Source: Dillenia suffruticosa (Eukaryota > Streptophyta > Magnoliopsida > Dilleniales > Dilleniaceae). From it: a stretch of 64,000 bases of DNA. The translations under genes were made by a program, and so were the position numbers. The number at the start of each line of letters is the position of its first letter. Positions within the stretch are counted from its first letter, which is position 1. The stretch spans positions 6,265,001 to 6,329,000 of the forward strand of contig JAVTVX010000024.1 of NCBI GenBank assembly GCA_033439265.1, in the 5' to 3' direction. Below the pieces are notes generated by a model. It saw nothing but the letters and a program-made list of their open reading frames with translations, was not told the DNA's origin and did not search any database. Of the stretch, positions 1 to 11,817 are shown one piece after another.

Positions 1-250
1 GGATATTTTAGGAAAAATTCAAAAAATGAACCTCATCGTTGGAACTAGCCGGGCCGAGCCGGTTCAAATGGCTGTTGGAACCGGCTTAGCCGAGCCGGTT
101 CAAATGACTGTTGGAATCGGCAGGCCGGTTCTGGGCTGGGGCCATGTAGGTTTGTAGTTCCAAAACCAATGAAACCAGATCGGCCCAGCTATAGTAGCTG
201 GGCCATTTGGTTCTGGCCCAATTTTTCCTGAGCCGGTTTCAACGGCCCAT
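1..250. repeat. GC-rich degenerate tandem repeat at window edge
   Basis: At least three copies of a roughly 40-bp unit built around the core GCCGAGCCGGTTCAAATG, each followed by CTGTTGGAA or similar, cluster in the first 140 bases. More CCGGTT-type motifs run to about base 250. The base composition is much richer in G and C than the DNA that follows. Such CCGGTT-rich arrays occur in plant transposons, for example at hAT ends, but the window cuts the unit off, so the class is not assigned. Confidence 0.45.
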
Positions 251-1150
251 TCCCAACTCTATTCCTTACTCACCTATGAAATAATGTATTTTTTTTTATA
301 AGAATTTGAATATGAAATTATCAAATTGAGGGAGAGAAATTTATACCACTGAACTGTCCCTTAGAACATAAAACATTGCATATTAAGAAGTCGTATATGC
401 GCCTGTTGAAATGGAAAATCCTAAGCCACTCTCTTAGTTGCTCACCGAAGAACAATAGCATATGAACACGTGGTTCTTTGACAAATCAAAAGGAGGATCT
501 TAGGGTGAGTGTTAGCTCCCTGCCCTTGAAAGGGTGTAGCCCTACTTATTCATTCGAAAAAAAAAAAGTATTTCTTGTCATAAGTTTAGAGAAAATGTTT
601 AAATGAGCTAAGAAAAAGACTATCGTTCATCAAAGGAGTTTAGTTCATAAAGACAGTTTATTTTTTTTTAAATAATTTTAAAGGCAAAATGAAGACTTTC
701 GAGAAAGAAAAATGGGCTCAAACTAAAAGAAAAGTAAATTGGTAGAGAAATCACTACAGTAAATCTAAACCAAAACTTAATTAGTCTATATAATAAAAGA
801 GTTTTACTACTTAAAAATTTTAAATTTAATCGGATACAAGATATCAATACTCTATTAAAAGAAATAACAATCAACCTGGATATAATTCTAGATATTCACC
901 TAATTTGATAAGTGAGACCCGTTTTTAATCCTATTTGGGTTATATTTTTGAATTCGTGGGCCTACTTGGGTCCAACCCACTTAGCTCCAAATAATTATGA
1001 GAGTGGTTTGGTATTTTTTTTGTATAAAAAACGTAGGTTACTCGTTAATTTTTTACATTAACATGACTAGTTTGGTCTACTTTTAAGAATCGTATATCCA
1101 GCCGACAAAAGGGTCTTTTTGTGCAGCGAAAAGAGAAAAAGAAGCCCGTG

Positions 1151-1153
<3 letters not shown>

Positions 1154-1212
<59 letters not shown>
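1154..1212. repeat. (TA)n microsatellite
   Basis: About 29 uninterrupted TA units. A short reading frame crosses it but codes only an Ile-Tyr run and is not a gene. Confidence 0.95.
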
Positions 1213-1215
<3 letters not shown>

Positions 1216-1376
1216 ATATATAGAAACTCGAATTCAAACATATTATATGAAATTTGAGAAAGTATCGTTTGAGTTGACGCCGATACTTAAATTTGATGGA
1301 AGACATCCAAGGTAAAACAAACTTTTTTCTCACAATGTCCGTAAATAGACAAAATTAAAAATTTATTTAGGAATTA

Positions 1377-1412
<36 letters not shown>

Positions 1413-1894
1413 AAAATTATAGTTTTAAAAGGGCAGGAATAATAATCTTTAATAGGAGGAATAATCACTAAACTTGTAATTTTAAAACTATTTGTATGTT
1501 ATTTTTCTTAAAAAAAAAATTAAAGCTCAGGAACCTCTTATTCTTTCCTTAGCCCATTGTCTAAAATTGATTAAAAATATGAATCATATTCTTAAGCAGC
1601 AGCTTTTCTCGTCATAGAATAAAATGCGATTGCTTGAGCATGAGAAAAATATTAAATTATGATATTAAAATATAAATAATATTATTTTTTGACCATCTTT
1701 AATTTATTTCTATTTAAAAAAGTTTGGCCGATTATGTCAGTGTTACAGTAAATCCATATCAAATTCTGTTTGAAAATGGGACGGATCTCTGTCCATGAAA
1801 ATAAACCCAAAATCTATTTTTTTTTTAAAAAAATTTTGAATGAGAGAGGATACTATTTGTTTGTTTTAACTCCCTCTCTCTCTCTTCCGATAAC

Positions 1895-1897
<3 letters not shown>

Positions 1898-1943
<46 letters not shown>
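1898..1943. repeat. (CT)n microsatellite
   Basis: About 22 CT units preceded by shorter CT blocks from 1872. It is intergenic. Confidence 0.95.
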
Positions 1944-1946
<3 letters not shown>

Positions 1947-4282
1947 CCCTATATAACTACTTACTTCAATTTTTTTTTGGATGATTATTTTACATGAATT
2001 TGAAATGAAAAAAATGTGCATAAAACACTAGAAAGTGAAAAAGAGAGAAATCTTATTCATATTTTGATGTAAAAATAAAAAGAGTTTTGGAGAATTTATT
2101 GATCATTTTTTATTATGACATTTGATTGTGAATAATAGAGAGTGATTTGACTCTGTAATATCCTATTCACATTATTTTTTTAAAATTATTTTTGTTCAAA
2201 AATTTTTAATTGTTTTATATAGTGTTAGCATGACAAGTCAAATTCTTTTAAATAAAAATAAATTTTAAAGTAATTTAAAATAAAAATTATTTATATTTTT
2301 ATATCGATATCATCGATTCTAAAATGAAATAAAGTTTACAGTACATGAATGAAGGAGGTGTTACTGAGGTGGAATCTCAGCATATCTTAATTTCTAGAAA
2401 ATATTTTTTTTGGCTTCACCCTGTTTTGCTCCGTAACGTTTCCTCTAAGTTAACGTTGTTGAAGAAAATGACGAAGTTCCATGCTGCATCTCATTTCTAC
2501 CGAGGTCGAAGTTCAACCTCGATTTCTCCGAATTTATTTAAGTTCATTCTATTCGTATAATTTTTTTTTATTAAAATTAAGATTTTTAATGTAAAAGGGT
2601 TCTATAATAAAAATTAAATAATTTAATACATTTAAGAATTTATGTAATTTAAGTCGAAAGACAATAAACTTTGTATTTAGTTACCACAATCAACTTGGTT
2701 GCAAATGGAAGCGGATAACTCCAATGTTTCATTTTAATACCCTTTCGTCAAAATTAAGAAATAAGCAAAAATTTAATCCCCCATAAAATAATATTTTATC
2801 TGCGTGTTGAGTTGAGTTCGCTTTAATTTAAAATTTGACTTAGATGACTATGTGATTCGCTTCAACGCAGAGGGATCGTGTCCCATTGCACATTGATTGC
2901 ATCATGACTGTGCACGGGCAACTCACTACAGAGAGAGAGAGTCTCTGGTCTCCAATCAAACATGTCTTGCTTCCGACTGATCCGATGGCTGCCTGTGACG
3001 ATCGATACCGATTTTATTTTATTGAAATAGAGATAAAAATAAAAATTATCTATATTTTTATAATAAAAATAAATCAAAATTTTATATTTCTTAAAAAACA
3101 AGGAAGATGAAAAATAAAAATTTTAATAATTTGTAAATTTTATATTCATATATTTTTTACTTTTTCATTTTTTTTCTTGTCTTGGACCAACACCTATTCA
3201 TATAAATTTTAGTTTTTTTTGGGGGGGGGGGGAGAGTGGCAATTGTAAGACTATTTCGGATGCCATGTTTGTGATCTCCTAAGTGACTTATGGCCTGGAA
3301 ACATTAATATTGTTTTAAAAAATTTTATTGATTAAATTAACTGAGAATCAATGACAAAATTGTTTATAAAATTTGATTAGTTGTGACCATCTCTTTGCCC
3401 AACCTCTCGCCACCGATGCTCAATAAGTCAAGTACCAATATTTCTTAAATAAAATTTTGAGTTAAGTTCATATATAATAAAAATAAATATTAAAAAAATT
3501 TTATCTCTTATAAATCTAATTTGATTTGAATTAAATTTATTCAAATCTAATATAATTATCACATCTCATAATTTGATTAATCGTCATTGTTTTGCGAATA
3601 GATATGTTTGGATGTATTTAAAAATTTAAAAATTTAAAAATTTATTTATTATTTTATTCTATTTTATTTATAACTTTATAATAAGTCATTAAAATTTGTC
3701 CTCACACTAAATAAGTGTGTTGCTCGCTGCTATTTTTTTATATCATACAAAAATTTAAATCTGAAATCATCAAATTAAGATAGAAGGATTTATATCACCA
3801 AGTTATCCCTCTATCCGTTGTTACCCTACTGTCTCCTCCTATGTGGATTAACAAAACTGAAGCATTGCATCCTTTCAAAAACCATGTCATCGTTATCAAT
3901 ATTTTATTATTCATTATACAAAAAATGATCATCATCATCACCACGCAAAGTTAGGGTTAAGGCTTCGATCATGGAAAGAAGAGAAGAGGAGAAGAAAATA
4001 GGAAAAAAAGAGGATTGGGGATTTATTCTAAATTCGTCGTGTTGAACATTCAACGAATGGTATTGATCGAGTGTTCAACTATTGACCGATCTGAGTTATT
4101 TTATCAATTATGTTTTTTAACCGGATTTTTTTAAGAAACTAAAAAAAAATAATGGGTGAGATCCAAAGCTCTCGCCAATGGTTTACCCCATTTAGCAGTT
4201 ATCACTTCATATCATTCACGTTAATATTACGGAATAAGGTTGATTTGATAAAAAAGTTAGTGCCACGCCTGTCGGTCACTCG

Positions 4283-4314
4283 CCTCTCTCTCTCTCTCTC
4301 TCGCTCTCTCTCTC
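4283..4314 (+). repeat. (CT)n tract in the presumed 5' leader of the b561 gene
   Basis: An interrupted CT tract ends about 50 bases before the ATG at 4368, in pyrimidine sense on the coding strand. CT/GA tracts are common in plant core promoters and 5' leaders. Whether this one lies upstream or downstream of the transcription start cannot be seen. Confidence 0.8.
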
Positions 4315-4367
4315 GTTCTAAGTTGCTCTTCTCTACTAGCACTTCAGTGTTCCAAGCTGAGCACAGA

Positions 4368-4519
4368 ATGGCAGTACTGATCTCAGCTTCACTACCTCTT
4401 CTTGCCTTGGCAAGAGTTTCAGGCTTTCTAGTTGCATTTCTTGTACTCACTTGGGCTCTTGGTTTCAAGACTAGCTTCATTCCTCACCACTCCCAATCCC
4501 AAGAAGATCTCATCTATTC

Positions 4520-4564
<45 letters not shown>

Positions 4565-6671
4565 CCCCCTCTCTTCTGTACAAAATGTCTACTTAATGGG
4601 GGCTAGAAACGGATGGGTTTTGTGTTTTCTCTTCAGGTTATGCACCCACTGTTAATGGTCATTGGTTTTGTTCTCATCAGTGGAGAAGGTAAAGCACAAT
4701 TTCAATTTTTCTTCTTTTTTTTTTCCTCCCCCTTTAACTGGGTTTTGATTGTTGTCTGCTTTTTGTTCTATTTTTTTTTTAATATCTTTTCAGCAATTTT
4801 AATACACAGATGGTTACCAGGGTCAAGGAATTTGAAGAAATTGATGCATTTGTGCTTGCAAGGAGTGGCTTTAACTTGTGGGGTGTTTGGCATTTGGACT
4901 AAATTTCAAGGGAGAGATGGGATTGTTGCTAATTTCTACAGTCTTCATTCTTGGATGGGTCTAATCTGCATTTTCATGTTTGCAACTCAGGTTTGTTTTT
5001 TGTTTTTCAATTAACTTGCTAATTCATAGTTAATTTCTCTACATTGGGGTAACACAATACTTTGAAGAAAATGGGCCCATTACTTCTCATCATGACAATA
5101 CAAGTGCAATATTGATCTAGACTGTAAGATTGTATATTTTGGTGGCTCCACTTTTAGTACTTAAATGACAAAATCTTCTGTTTTTTTCAATGTCACATAA
5201 GCAAAATAGAATCGACTGAATAGCCAAATACGGTTAGGATATTAGCTTCTAGCCCATTAATTCCCTGAATTCCAAAGATGGCCTTGGTGCCAATGGAAGC
5301 GTATGGCCTACCTATTTTTCAACAATCTTCCAGAAAAGATGTATTAGGCTGTCTTTGTCTGTTAGGAAATAAGGGTGATCATGTGGCAATAGTTACACAT
5401 AAACAATTTATGGGTCGTGCAAAACCTCTTCGCATAAGGCACTAGACAGACTGTTAGGAAATAAGGAAATCATGCGGCAATAGTTACAGATAAGCAAATT
5501 AGGGGTTGTGCAAAACCTCTTCGCATTTGGCACTAGACAGAGGATTTTTAGTCAAAGACGAGGTTTTGAGGTTTTTTAAGACGGACCTAGATTAAACCGG
5601 GCAATGGCGGTTTGTGTGCCAACTTTGGCTTCCCATACCTAGTGCGAGTATGCACAGTAGTAGATTGATGAGGTATATTATATGAGTGCTGGCACCGTGT
5701 CCTTCCCCACTGCATTAAACTGAATCGCATGCAGGAGGAAGCAATATTACTTACAAGATGATGCCATCACCCACCTACCTGTGCTGCAAAATCTGCAGTT
5801 CCAGTTACTATTGATTCTTGACCAGAAGTCCCGATGAAGTCCCAGTTTTACGGTAGGAGGGTGTCACAGTTCACAATACACACATAATACTTTGTATTAG
5901 GAGTTCTCAATTGCCGGCCAGGATTAATTTAGGGTAGAGACTGAAAATGTGTTTGCTTCCTGTGTTGCAAGAAAAAGGACAACCTTCTTAACACGTGTTT
6001 TCCGCATTCAATTTAATGTATGCCCCACACTCTTTCCTAGGGCATATATTTATGGTGAATCCACTGGTAGTTTGTTTAAGAGAGTTGTGATGCATCTCTT
6101 TCTATTACTAATATTTGGTTTGATATTTGTAATGTGGAAGGTTTTCTCCCACACAAATCTTAAAGCCAGTATCTATGGTGTATATGATTTGTGTGTTAGT
6201 GCGTACCTCACGGGTTTACAGGTGCACACTCTTAAGGGTATGGGTTAAGATATGTATCATTATATATATATAAATCATCAGTAGTTTCTTAAGACCATTG
6301 GCTGATAGTTTTCATATTCTGCCTTCAAGTGGTTGATGGGCTTTCTATGCTTTTGGCATCGTGGGGAGGTGCGGACACTAAAGGTTAGGATCTTGCCTTG
6401 GCACATCTTCCTCGGCCTCTACACATATGGTTTAGCCGTGGCAACAGCGGAGACTGGGCTCCTAGAGAAGCTGACATTCTTACAGACAAGAAGAAATGTG
6501 CTGAAACATAGTACAGAGTCCATGATTGTAAATAGTCTGGGGCTTGGTTTGGCCTTGCTAAGCGGTCTTGTTATTTTAGCGGCGGTTTTGCCCAAGTATA
6601 ATCATTATAATGTTCTTCAAAGCAAACTCAATGGTTCTGAAACTAAGAAGTTTTCTTACTCGAAAGAATGA
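4368..6671 (+). CDS. CYB561D: Cytochrome b561, probable transmembrane ascorbate ferrireductase (type 4)
   Basis: Four exons give 247 residues: 4368-4520, 4637-4688, 4794-4990, 6330-6671. The start is the first ATG after the CT-rich leader. Cytochromes b561 carry electrons from ascorbate across a membrane through two haem b groups and can reduce ferric iron or monodehydroascorbate. The protein has about six hydrophobic segments and the four haem-ligand histidines at 54 (HPLLMV), 87 (KKLMH), 120 (SLHSWMG) and 159 (LPWHIFLG), with spacing of 33, 33 and 39. It has no DOMON domain, so it is the core type. It looks closest to Arabidopsis At1g26100 as I recall that protein. Intron 1 opens with a long (CT)n tract just after the donor; intron 3 (1.34 kb) holds a 93-bp tandem duplication. 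The terminal KKFSYSKE may be a cytosolic tail. The target membrane is not decided by the sequence. Confidence 0.93.
4524..4559 (+). repeat. (CT)n tract directly after the 5' splice site of b561 intron 1
   Basis: The donor GTA at 4521 runs straight into about 18 CT units. The intron is 116 bases long, so the repeat makes up about a third of it. Confidence 0.92.
5358..5540 (+). repeat. 93-bp tandem duplication inside b561 intron 3
   Basis: Copy 1 is about 5358-5450 and copy 2 about 5451-5540. Both start with CTGTTAGGAAATAAGG and end with GGCACTAGACAGA. Scattered substitutions separate them, so the duplication is not recent. Confidence 0.85.
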
Positions 6672-7085
6672 AAATATTAAAATTTTCTAGATTGATGTGT
6701 CTAAGAATGAGAAATAATGTTGGTAAAGTATGAAGAGGTCGGCAAATTGATTATTAGATTGTAACTAATATAAATATTTATTATTAAAAATTTCAACGAT
6801 GATTGATCAATAAAAAACATTATTAAAATACAATATAATAAAAATAAAGAAAAAATAATAATAAATATGTCAAAAAATGAGAAGTAATCAAAGAAAGGAA
6901 TTTTGAAATAAAATCCACCGAGTACACATTTCCAATACTTGCATAGAATTTAAGTTTACGTTGTAACAAAAGTTTGCAAGTAATAATTTGATATCAAATC
7001 AAAGATAAAGGAAATGACTGTAAAATCAAAAACTTATAACAATACAAATAATATACACATATAATTATATACTAATTTTTGTAGT
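6672..7085. other. 3' flank of the b561 gene, AT-rich
   Basis: About 400 bases with several AATAAA-like words (for example near 6808 and 6840) that could serve as polyadenylation signals. Nothing else is recognised before the retrotransposon. Confidence 0.6.
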
Positions 7086-7090
7086 ATACG

Positions 7091-8445
7091 TGATAATGCA
7101 CAAATTGTCATTTTTATTGTTGATATTATGATTTGATTTTGAATTGATTAATATCCTAATAATTATTTTTATGGTCTTTTTATTTTTCGGGATAAAAAAT
7201 GGAGATTGGATCAAATTGGGTTTAAGGAGACATTTTTGGAACTAAATGATTCAAGATATCAATTGGGCCTACAAAGAAAAGGAAGAAATATCAAAAAGTG
7301 GAAGATTTTATTTTAGAAATTTTTATTTTAAGTAAAAATTGTTATTAGAAGTAAAATTTCTAAATTTTTCTATTTTTGTGGATCTTTTTCCTATTATTTT
7401 GGAAGAATCTTGGAGATCTAGAGCATTAAAAGAAGAACTCTCCTCATTAACCCTAGAAGGCACTATTTACGTTACTGTTCACGGTACTATTCATATATAT
7501 ATATATTCACAAGTGCTGTGGCGACTACGTTCATCTCTCTTTAGGTTTTAAGTTTTTTTTTTTTTCTTTTTTTTTAAGAACACTTTTTTTGTTTATTCTC
7601 AAGAACATACTCACCATGAGTGGCTAGTTTTTTTTATTCTGATTCAAGAGAAATTTCATTGATTGTCTTCATTGTGAGGTTATGTATTTCATTTAATTTC
7701 TTGCATTTTTAATTCAAATATTCGTCGATTTTTGGTTTATTTTTATGAATGATTGGTATTGGTTAATCTGACAATTTAATTCAATATCAATTTTTCTACT
7801 ACATCTAGGATTTCAGTAATCCGTAATTGTCATGAATGAATGGTACGAATAACAAATAGGTTATATATGTTTATTGGTCGTTTGCCAATATTCATTTTAA
7901 CTTAAAAAATCGATAAAACAAAATCGAATAATTGTACTGTCTATCCTGCTTATTTGTATTTTGGTTTAACTGTTTTCACAAAACTTAATGATGTCATTAT
8001 TTGATATGGAACGCTATCGTGCCCAGTCGATTAATGATAAGTTTTGATTGGATACTGAGTTTTGTCAATTATTTTAGGAAGACGCAAAATTTATTACGAC
8101 TATCCTAATAAATCTAAAGTTAAATATTTGAATCGTAAGAATAACATTTTTTTTAACCAATGATCAGTGAAACAATCATATGTGTAAACTCTTGGATCGG
8201 ATGTTTAGCGTATTGAATTTTTTTTTCCAATTTTTAGTATTTTTGCATATTTGATTTGTCTTTTAATTTTAACTATTTAATTTTTGATTTAGGAATTTAT
8301 TTTATAAACCCCCCATTTTATTTTTACATTAACTAAGAGATTGAATTAATTAGTTCCATTGGGATTTGACCTGATAACCACTATTGCTACAGTTTGTTGT
8401 ATCGGGGAAATCAGTATTAATTTGAGGGTTTCGACAACCCGACCA
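7091..8445 (+). repeat. 5' LTR of the Athila-like element
   Basis: 1355 bases, starting TGATAATGCAC and ending CCCGACCA, so it has TG...CA ends. It aligns along its length with 11818-13166. The 5' flank is ATACG (7086-7090). Confidence 0.93.
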
Positions 8446-8450
8446 AATTT

Positions 8451-8468
8451 TGGCGCCGTTGTCGGGGA
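8451..8468 (+). promoter_or_regulatory. Primer binding site, tRNA-Asp type
   Basis: TGGCGCCGTTGTCGGGGA lies five bases after the 5' LTR. It matches the complement of the 3' end of plant tRNA-Asp with one mismatch. This primer is usual for Athila and related Ty3/gypsy elements. Confidence 0.88.
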
Positions 8469-8528
8469 ATTATTTTAATTTCTTAGTTTGTGGTTTTCAT
8501 TTGTTTATTGATTTTTGGAGAAGAAAAG

Positions 8529-9932
8529 ATGGAAAATCGTGAAAGAACTCTGAATGAGTTAATTGCATCAATTTTGAACGAACATCCCTTATACATCGAG
8601 AACCCAACTCATGAGGTAAGTTACTCGAATATTGAAAATCAAATTTCTGAATTGACTGCTTTGATTCATCAGATGCCTGTAGGGCAAATACATGCAACCA
8701 AAGTTTGCAGTATATGCTCGATACCTGGACATCCTACATATATGTGTCTATCTCTGTAAGAAGATTCTATTCATCAAGCTAATGCCGTAGGAGGATTTCC
8801 TAACCAACCTCAAAAGAAATACGACCCCTACTCTACTTATTATAACCCTGGATGGAGAGAGTATCCAAATCTGAGTTGCGGGAATCAAGGAGGACAAACA
8901 AGATATTTTCTTCAGCAATTCAATAGGCCAACACATGCACCGACACAATCGTCTAATTCAGGTATGTCCCTAGAAGATATTGTGAAATCTCTCGCAACTA
9001 ACACTCAACAATTTCAATAGGAAACGAGAGCTAGCATTCAAAATTTAGGAAATCAAATCACTCAGCTAGCCACTTCGGTTAGCAATTTGGAGGTTCGAAT
9101 CTCAGGAAAATTACCTTCACAAACGGTAGTAAACCCTAAGGAAAATGATAGTGCAATGGTGTTGCGATCAACCCCACCATCGCCCAAGAAGGTAGATGAA
9201 ATGAAGGATGAAGAAGAAGAGGATAAGGCCATCGATGAAGGTCCAATTAAGTTTGAGGAATCCAAGATGGAAGAATACGAGAAAGAAATAGGGAAAATAA
9301 GAGGTGATGAGATAGGTGAGAATGTGTCTGATATTATAAAGAGAACACTACCCGAAAAATATACAGATCCAAGTATATTCACTCTATCTTGTATTATTGG
9401 TAAGAAAAAAATGGAGCATGTCATGTTAGATTTAGGAGCACCTGTTAATATCATGCCTTATTCAATTTATAGTGCTCTAAAATTGGGTCCTTTAAAAGAA
9501 ACTGGGGTTGTTATTCAGTTAGCTAACAATTCTTACGTTTACCCAGAGGGAATTGTTGAAAATGTTTTGGTACAAGTTAACGAATTAATTTTTCCAACTG
9601 ATTTTTATATCTTGAAAATGGAAGAAGACACTATCACAAATTCAGCTCCACTTCTATTAGGACAACTATTCATGAAGACAGCAAAGACCAAAATAGATAT
9701 GGATGAGAGTACTCTCTCTATCGAATTTGACGGCGAGATTGTGAAATTTATTATTTTTGATCCTATGAAGTACCCAAATGAGTGTCAATCACTTTGTTCT
9801 ATTGATATATTTTATTTAATTGCGCATAAAATTTGTAAAGAAAAATGTGATATTGATTTTGAATTGAATGCACAATTAGATATAGAAGGAAAGTCATATG
9901 AGCCTCACAAAGTAAAGTTGAAGCCTCCTTAA
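8529..9932 (+). pseudogene. Broken gag-protease reading frame of the Athila-like element
   Basis: One frame runs from the ATG at 8529 to the TAA at 9930-9932 but is cut by two in-frame stops, TAA at 8757 and TAG at 9018. The part before the first stop has the gag zinc knuckle in CX2CX4HX4C form (CSICSIPGHPTYMC). The central gag (Retrotrans_gag) core expected between the N-terminal words and this knuckle is missing. The last part (9087-9932, 281 residues) is an acidic linker followed by a retropepsin-type aspartic protease. Its active-site region reads LDLGAPVNIMP, where D-[ST]-G is usual, and a downstream LLLG box matches the family. After KLKPP the frame stops just where reverse transcriptase should begin. 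Confidence 0.85.
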
Positions 9933-11817
9933 AGAGAAACAAATGAAAACCGTCGAACATAACGACGTTAAATAATTGCGCTTGTTGGGAGGCAACCCAA
10001 ATTTTTTTTAAAAGTTTGATTTAATTTTTAGTAATTTCATTTATTCAATTTTAAGTGTTATTTATCTCTTCTTTTAATTTTTGCAGGTGTCCAATTCAAT
10101 CACCCAAATTATGGTTCAATACAAAATTTTCAAAGGTAGAAGCAGTCTTGACATTAGGGCGTGATCACGCGGTTTCAAAAGTTAAATAAAATTTTTGGGT
10201 AGAAGCACTCTCACTCTTAAGAGATGATCACGCGGTTTTGGGTTAAAAAAAAAATGTGCTTGTTGCGAATGCCCAAACCGAAGGAATCATATAGTAGACC
10301 TTGCATTCTCCACAGCGCCCACCATCACCTTAGGGGAGTTCTCTCGTTTTTTATCTTTCTTTTCATTGTCCTCTTTCATTGCCTAGCATCTTTCATTTTT
10401 GAGATTACTTTTCAATTGTGCTAGTTGTGAATTTTTTTAGCATTGTGTTTCACATTCTCATCTTTTGCATACATTGAGGGCAATGTAGTATTTAGGTGTG
10501 GGGGAGGATTTTCATGCCAATGTCATTTCTTCTATTTTTCTTTGGAACTTCATATTCTCTGGATTTTGTCAGATAATGATTTTGAGTTAGTATATATTGT
10601 TGATTTGAGTTTGAAATGCATGAAAGAGACAAGTGTGATTAGTTTTTTTTTTTTGGATAAATTGTTTTAAAGTATCCCATTGATCTTGATGATTGAATCA
10701 AATGAAAATATAATAAATTTGATACAAATTAAACAATTTTTGTGAGCTTTTTTGCTATACTTTTTGAAACCACATCAATGAGTTCATACATTAATATGAT
10801 GGGGGCATTTAGATTTACCCATTTTAGCTCTCGAAAACAAACCTTCCTGTGCATAATATTTCTCTTAGTGAAACCCTTTGAGTTTATATTCCTTTTCTTT
10901 GCTTTAACCTCATTAATTAACACATAACCTTTTTTTTACGCTTCACCTTCTTTTTGGTCATTATATTAAAGAAGCATGTGATTTGAGTATATATTGAATG
11001 GTTATTTGTAAAGAGAATGAAATATTTCCATTGTGAGATTTATTTTCGGGAAGTCGATTATACACTTGGGGTGGATTGTATATGCGCGGCATTTTCATTG
11101 ATTCTCATTTAATTTTCTTATTCAACGAAAAAAGAAAGGGAGAGAAAGAAAAAAAGAGGGGAAAAGAAAAAAAAAAGAAGAAGAAGAAATTCCCAAAAGT
11201 TGAAATTGGAGAATTTGAAAAGAAAATGTAAAAAGTTTGATTAAGAAATGATAATGATCTTGATTGGAGTATCTTTCTTTTGATTTGATTGTATTTCATG
11301 ATATGGGATATTAGGGATATGTTCTTAACATGGTTCTTTGATATATTATTACACGATACATTTATCCTATTACCCTACCTTTACCCAAGTCACGTTACAA
11401 CATTTATAAAAACTCCCAAATTTTTGTTTTAAATTCATATAAGTGGTGGTGGAGATTTGATAAATAAGCAACCTTATGGTAATAACATATTTTGATTTGA
11501 TTTGAGAGTTATTGATAAATTCCCTTAAATACTTTGAGTGTATAGAGTGAAATCCTTATGAGAGTATTGAATTTTGATACATTGAATTTTGATGAGATTA
11601 TCGAGTTTGATCGGAAGCTTATATTTTCTTTTAAAATTTTAAAACTATGATCACTTACTTTCTGAATTGTTATTTTTGCTTAAATTTTTCGATGTGTACT
11701 GTTTTGAAATTATTTGAAAATGAATTGAAGGAGGAAAAGGAGTGAAGAAGAGAATACTTGTGTGACATTAATCTAGTGAATGCTTGAGGACAAGCATTGG
11801 TTTGGTGTGGGGGAATT
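9933..11817 (+). other. Post-pol noncoding region of the element with polypurine tracts
   Basis: Bases 9960-10000 translate in part as ALVGRQP-like, a motif that sits just after integrase in Athila-type elements, so the deletion seems to have removed pol precisely. Near 10470-10510 the words GAGGGCAATGTAGTATTTAGG and GTGTGGGGGAGGA form an internal purine tract typical of this lineage. The tract GGTGTGGGGGAATT at 11804-11817 abuts the 3' LTR and is the likely plus-strand primer. No env-like frame is convincing. Confidence 0.7.

Larger units (their letters stand above)
251..4282. other. AT-rich intergenic DNA with microsatellites, no gene seen
   Basis: No credible protein is encoded here; the open frames are short and many are made of microsatellites. 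Visible items are (TA)n at 1154-1212, (AT)n at 1381-1410, (CT)n at 1898-1943 and a G run near 3220-3231. Two similar segments, about 297-360 and 3735-3810, share words such as ATCAAATT and TTTATA(T)CACC, which suggests a dispersed repeat family. The last few hundred bases should contain the promoter of the b561 gene. Confidence 0.7.

Noticed and set aside
1121-1315. A 64-residue frame with Ile-Tyr repeats.
   Set aside because: It is a translated (TA)n microsatellite.
9087-9932. A host aspartic protease gene.
   Set aside because: It is in frame with a gag zinc knuckle, follows a retroviral-type primer site and LTR, and has the layout of a Ty3/gypsy protease.
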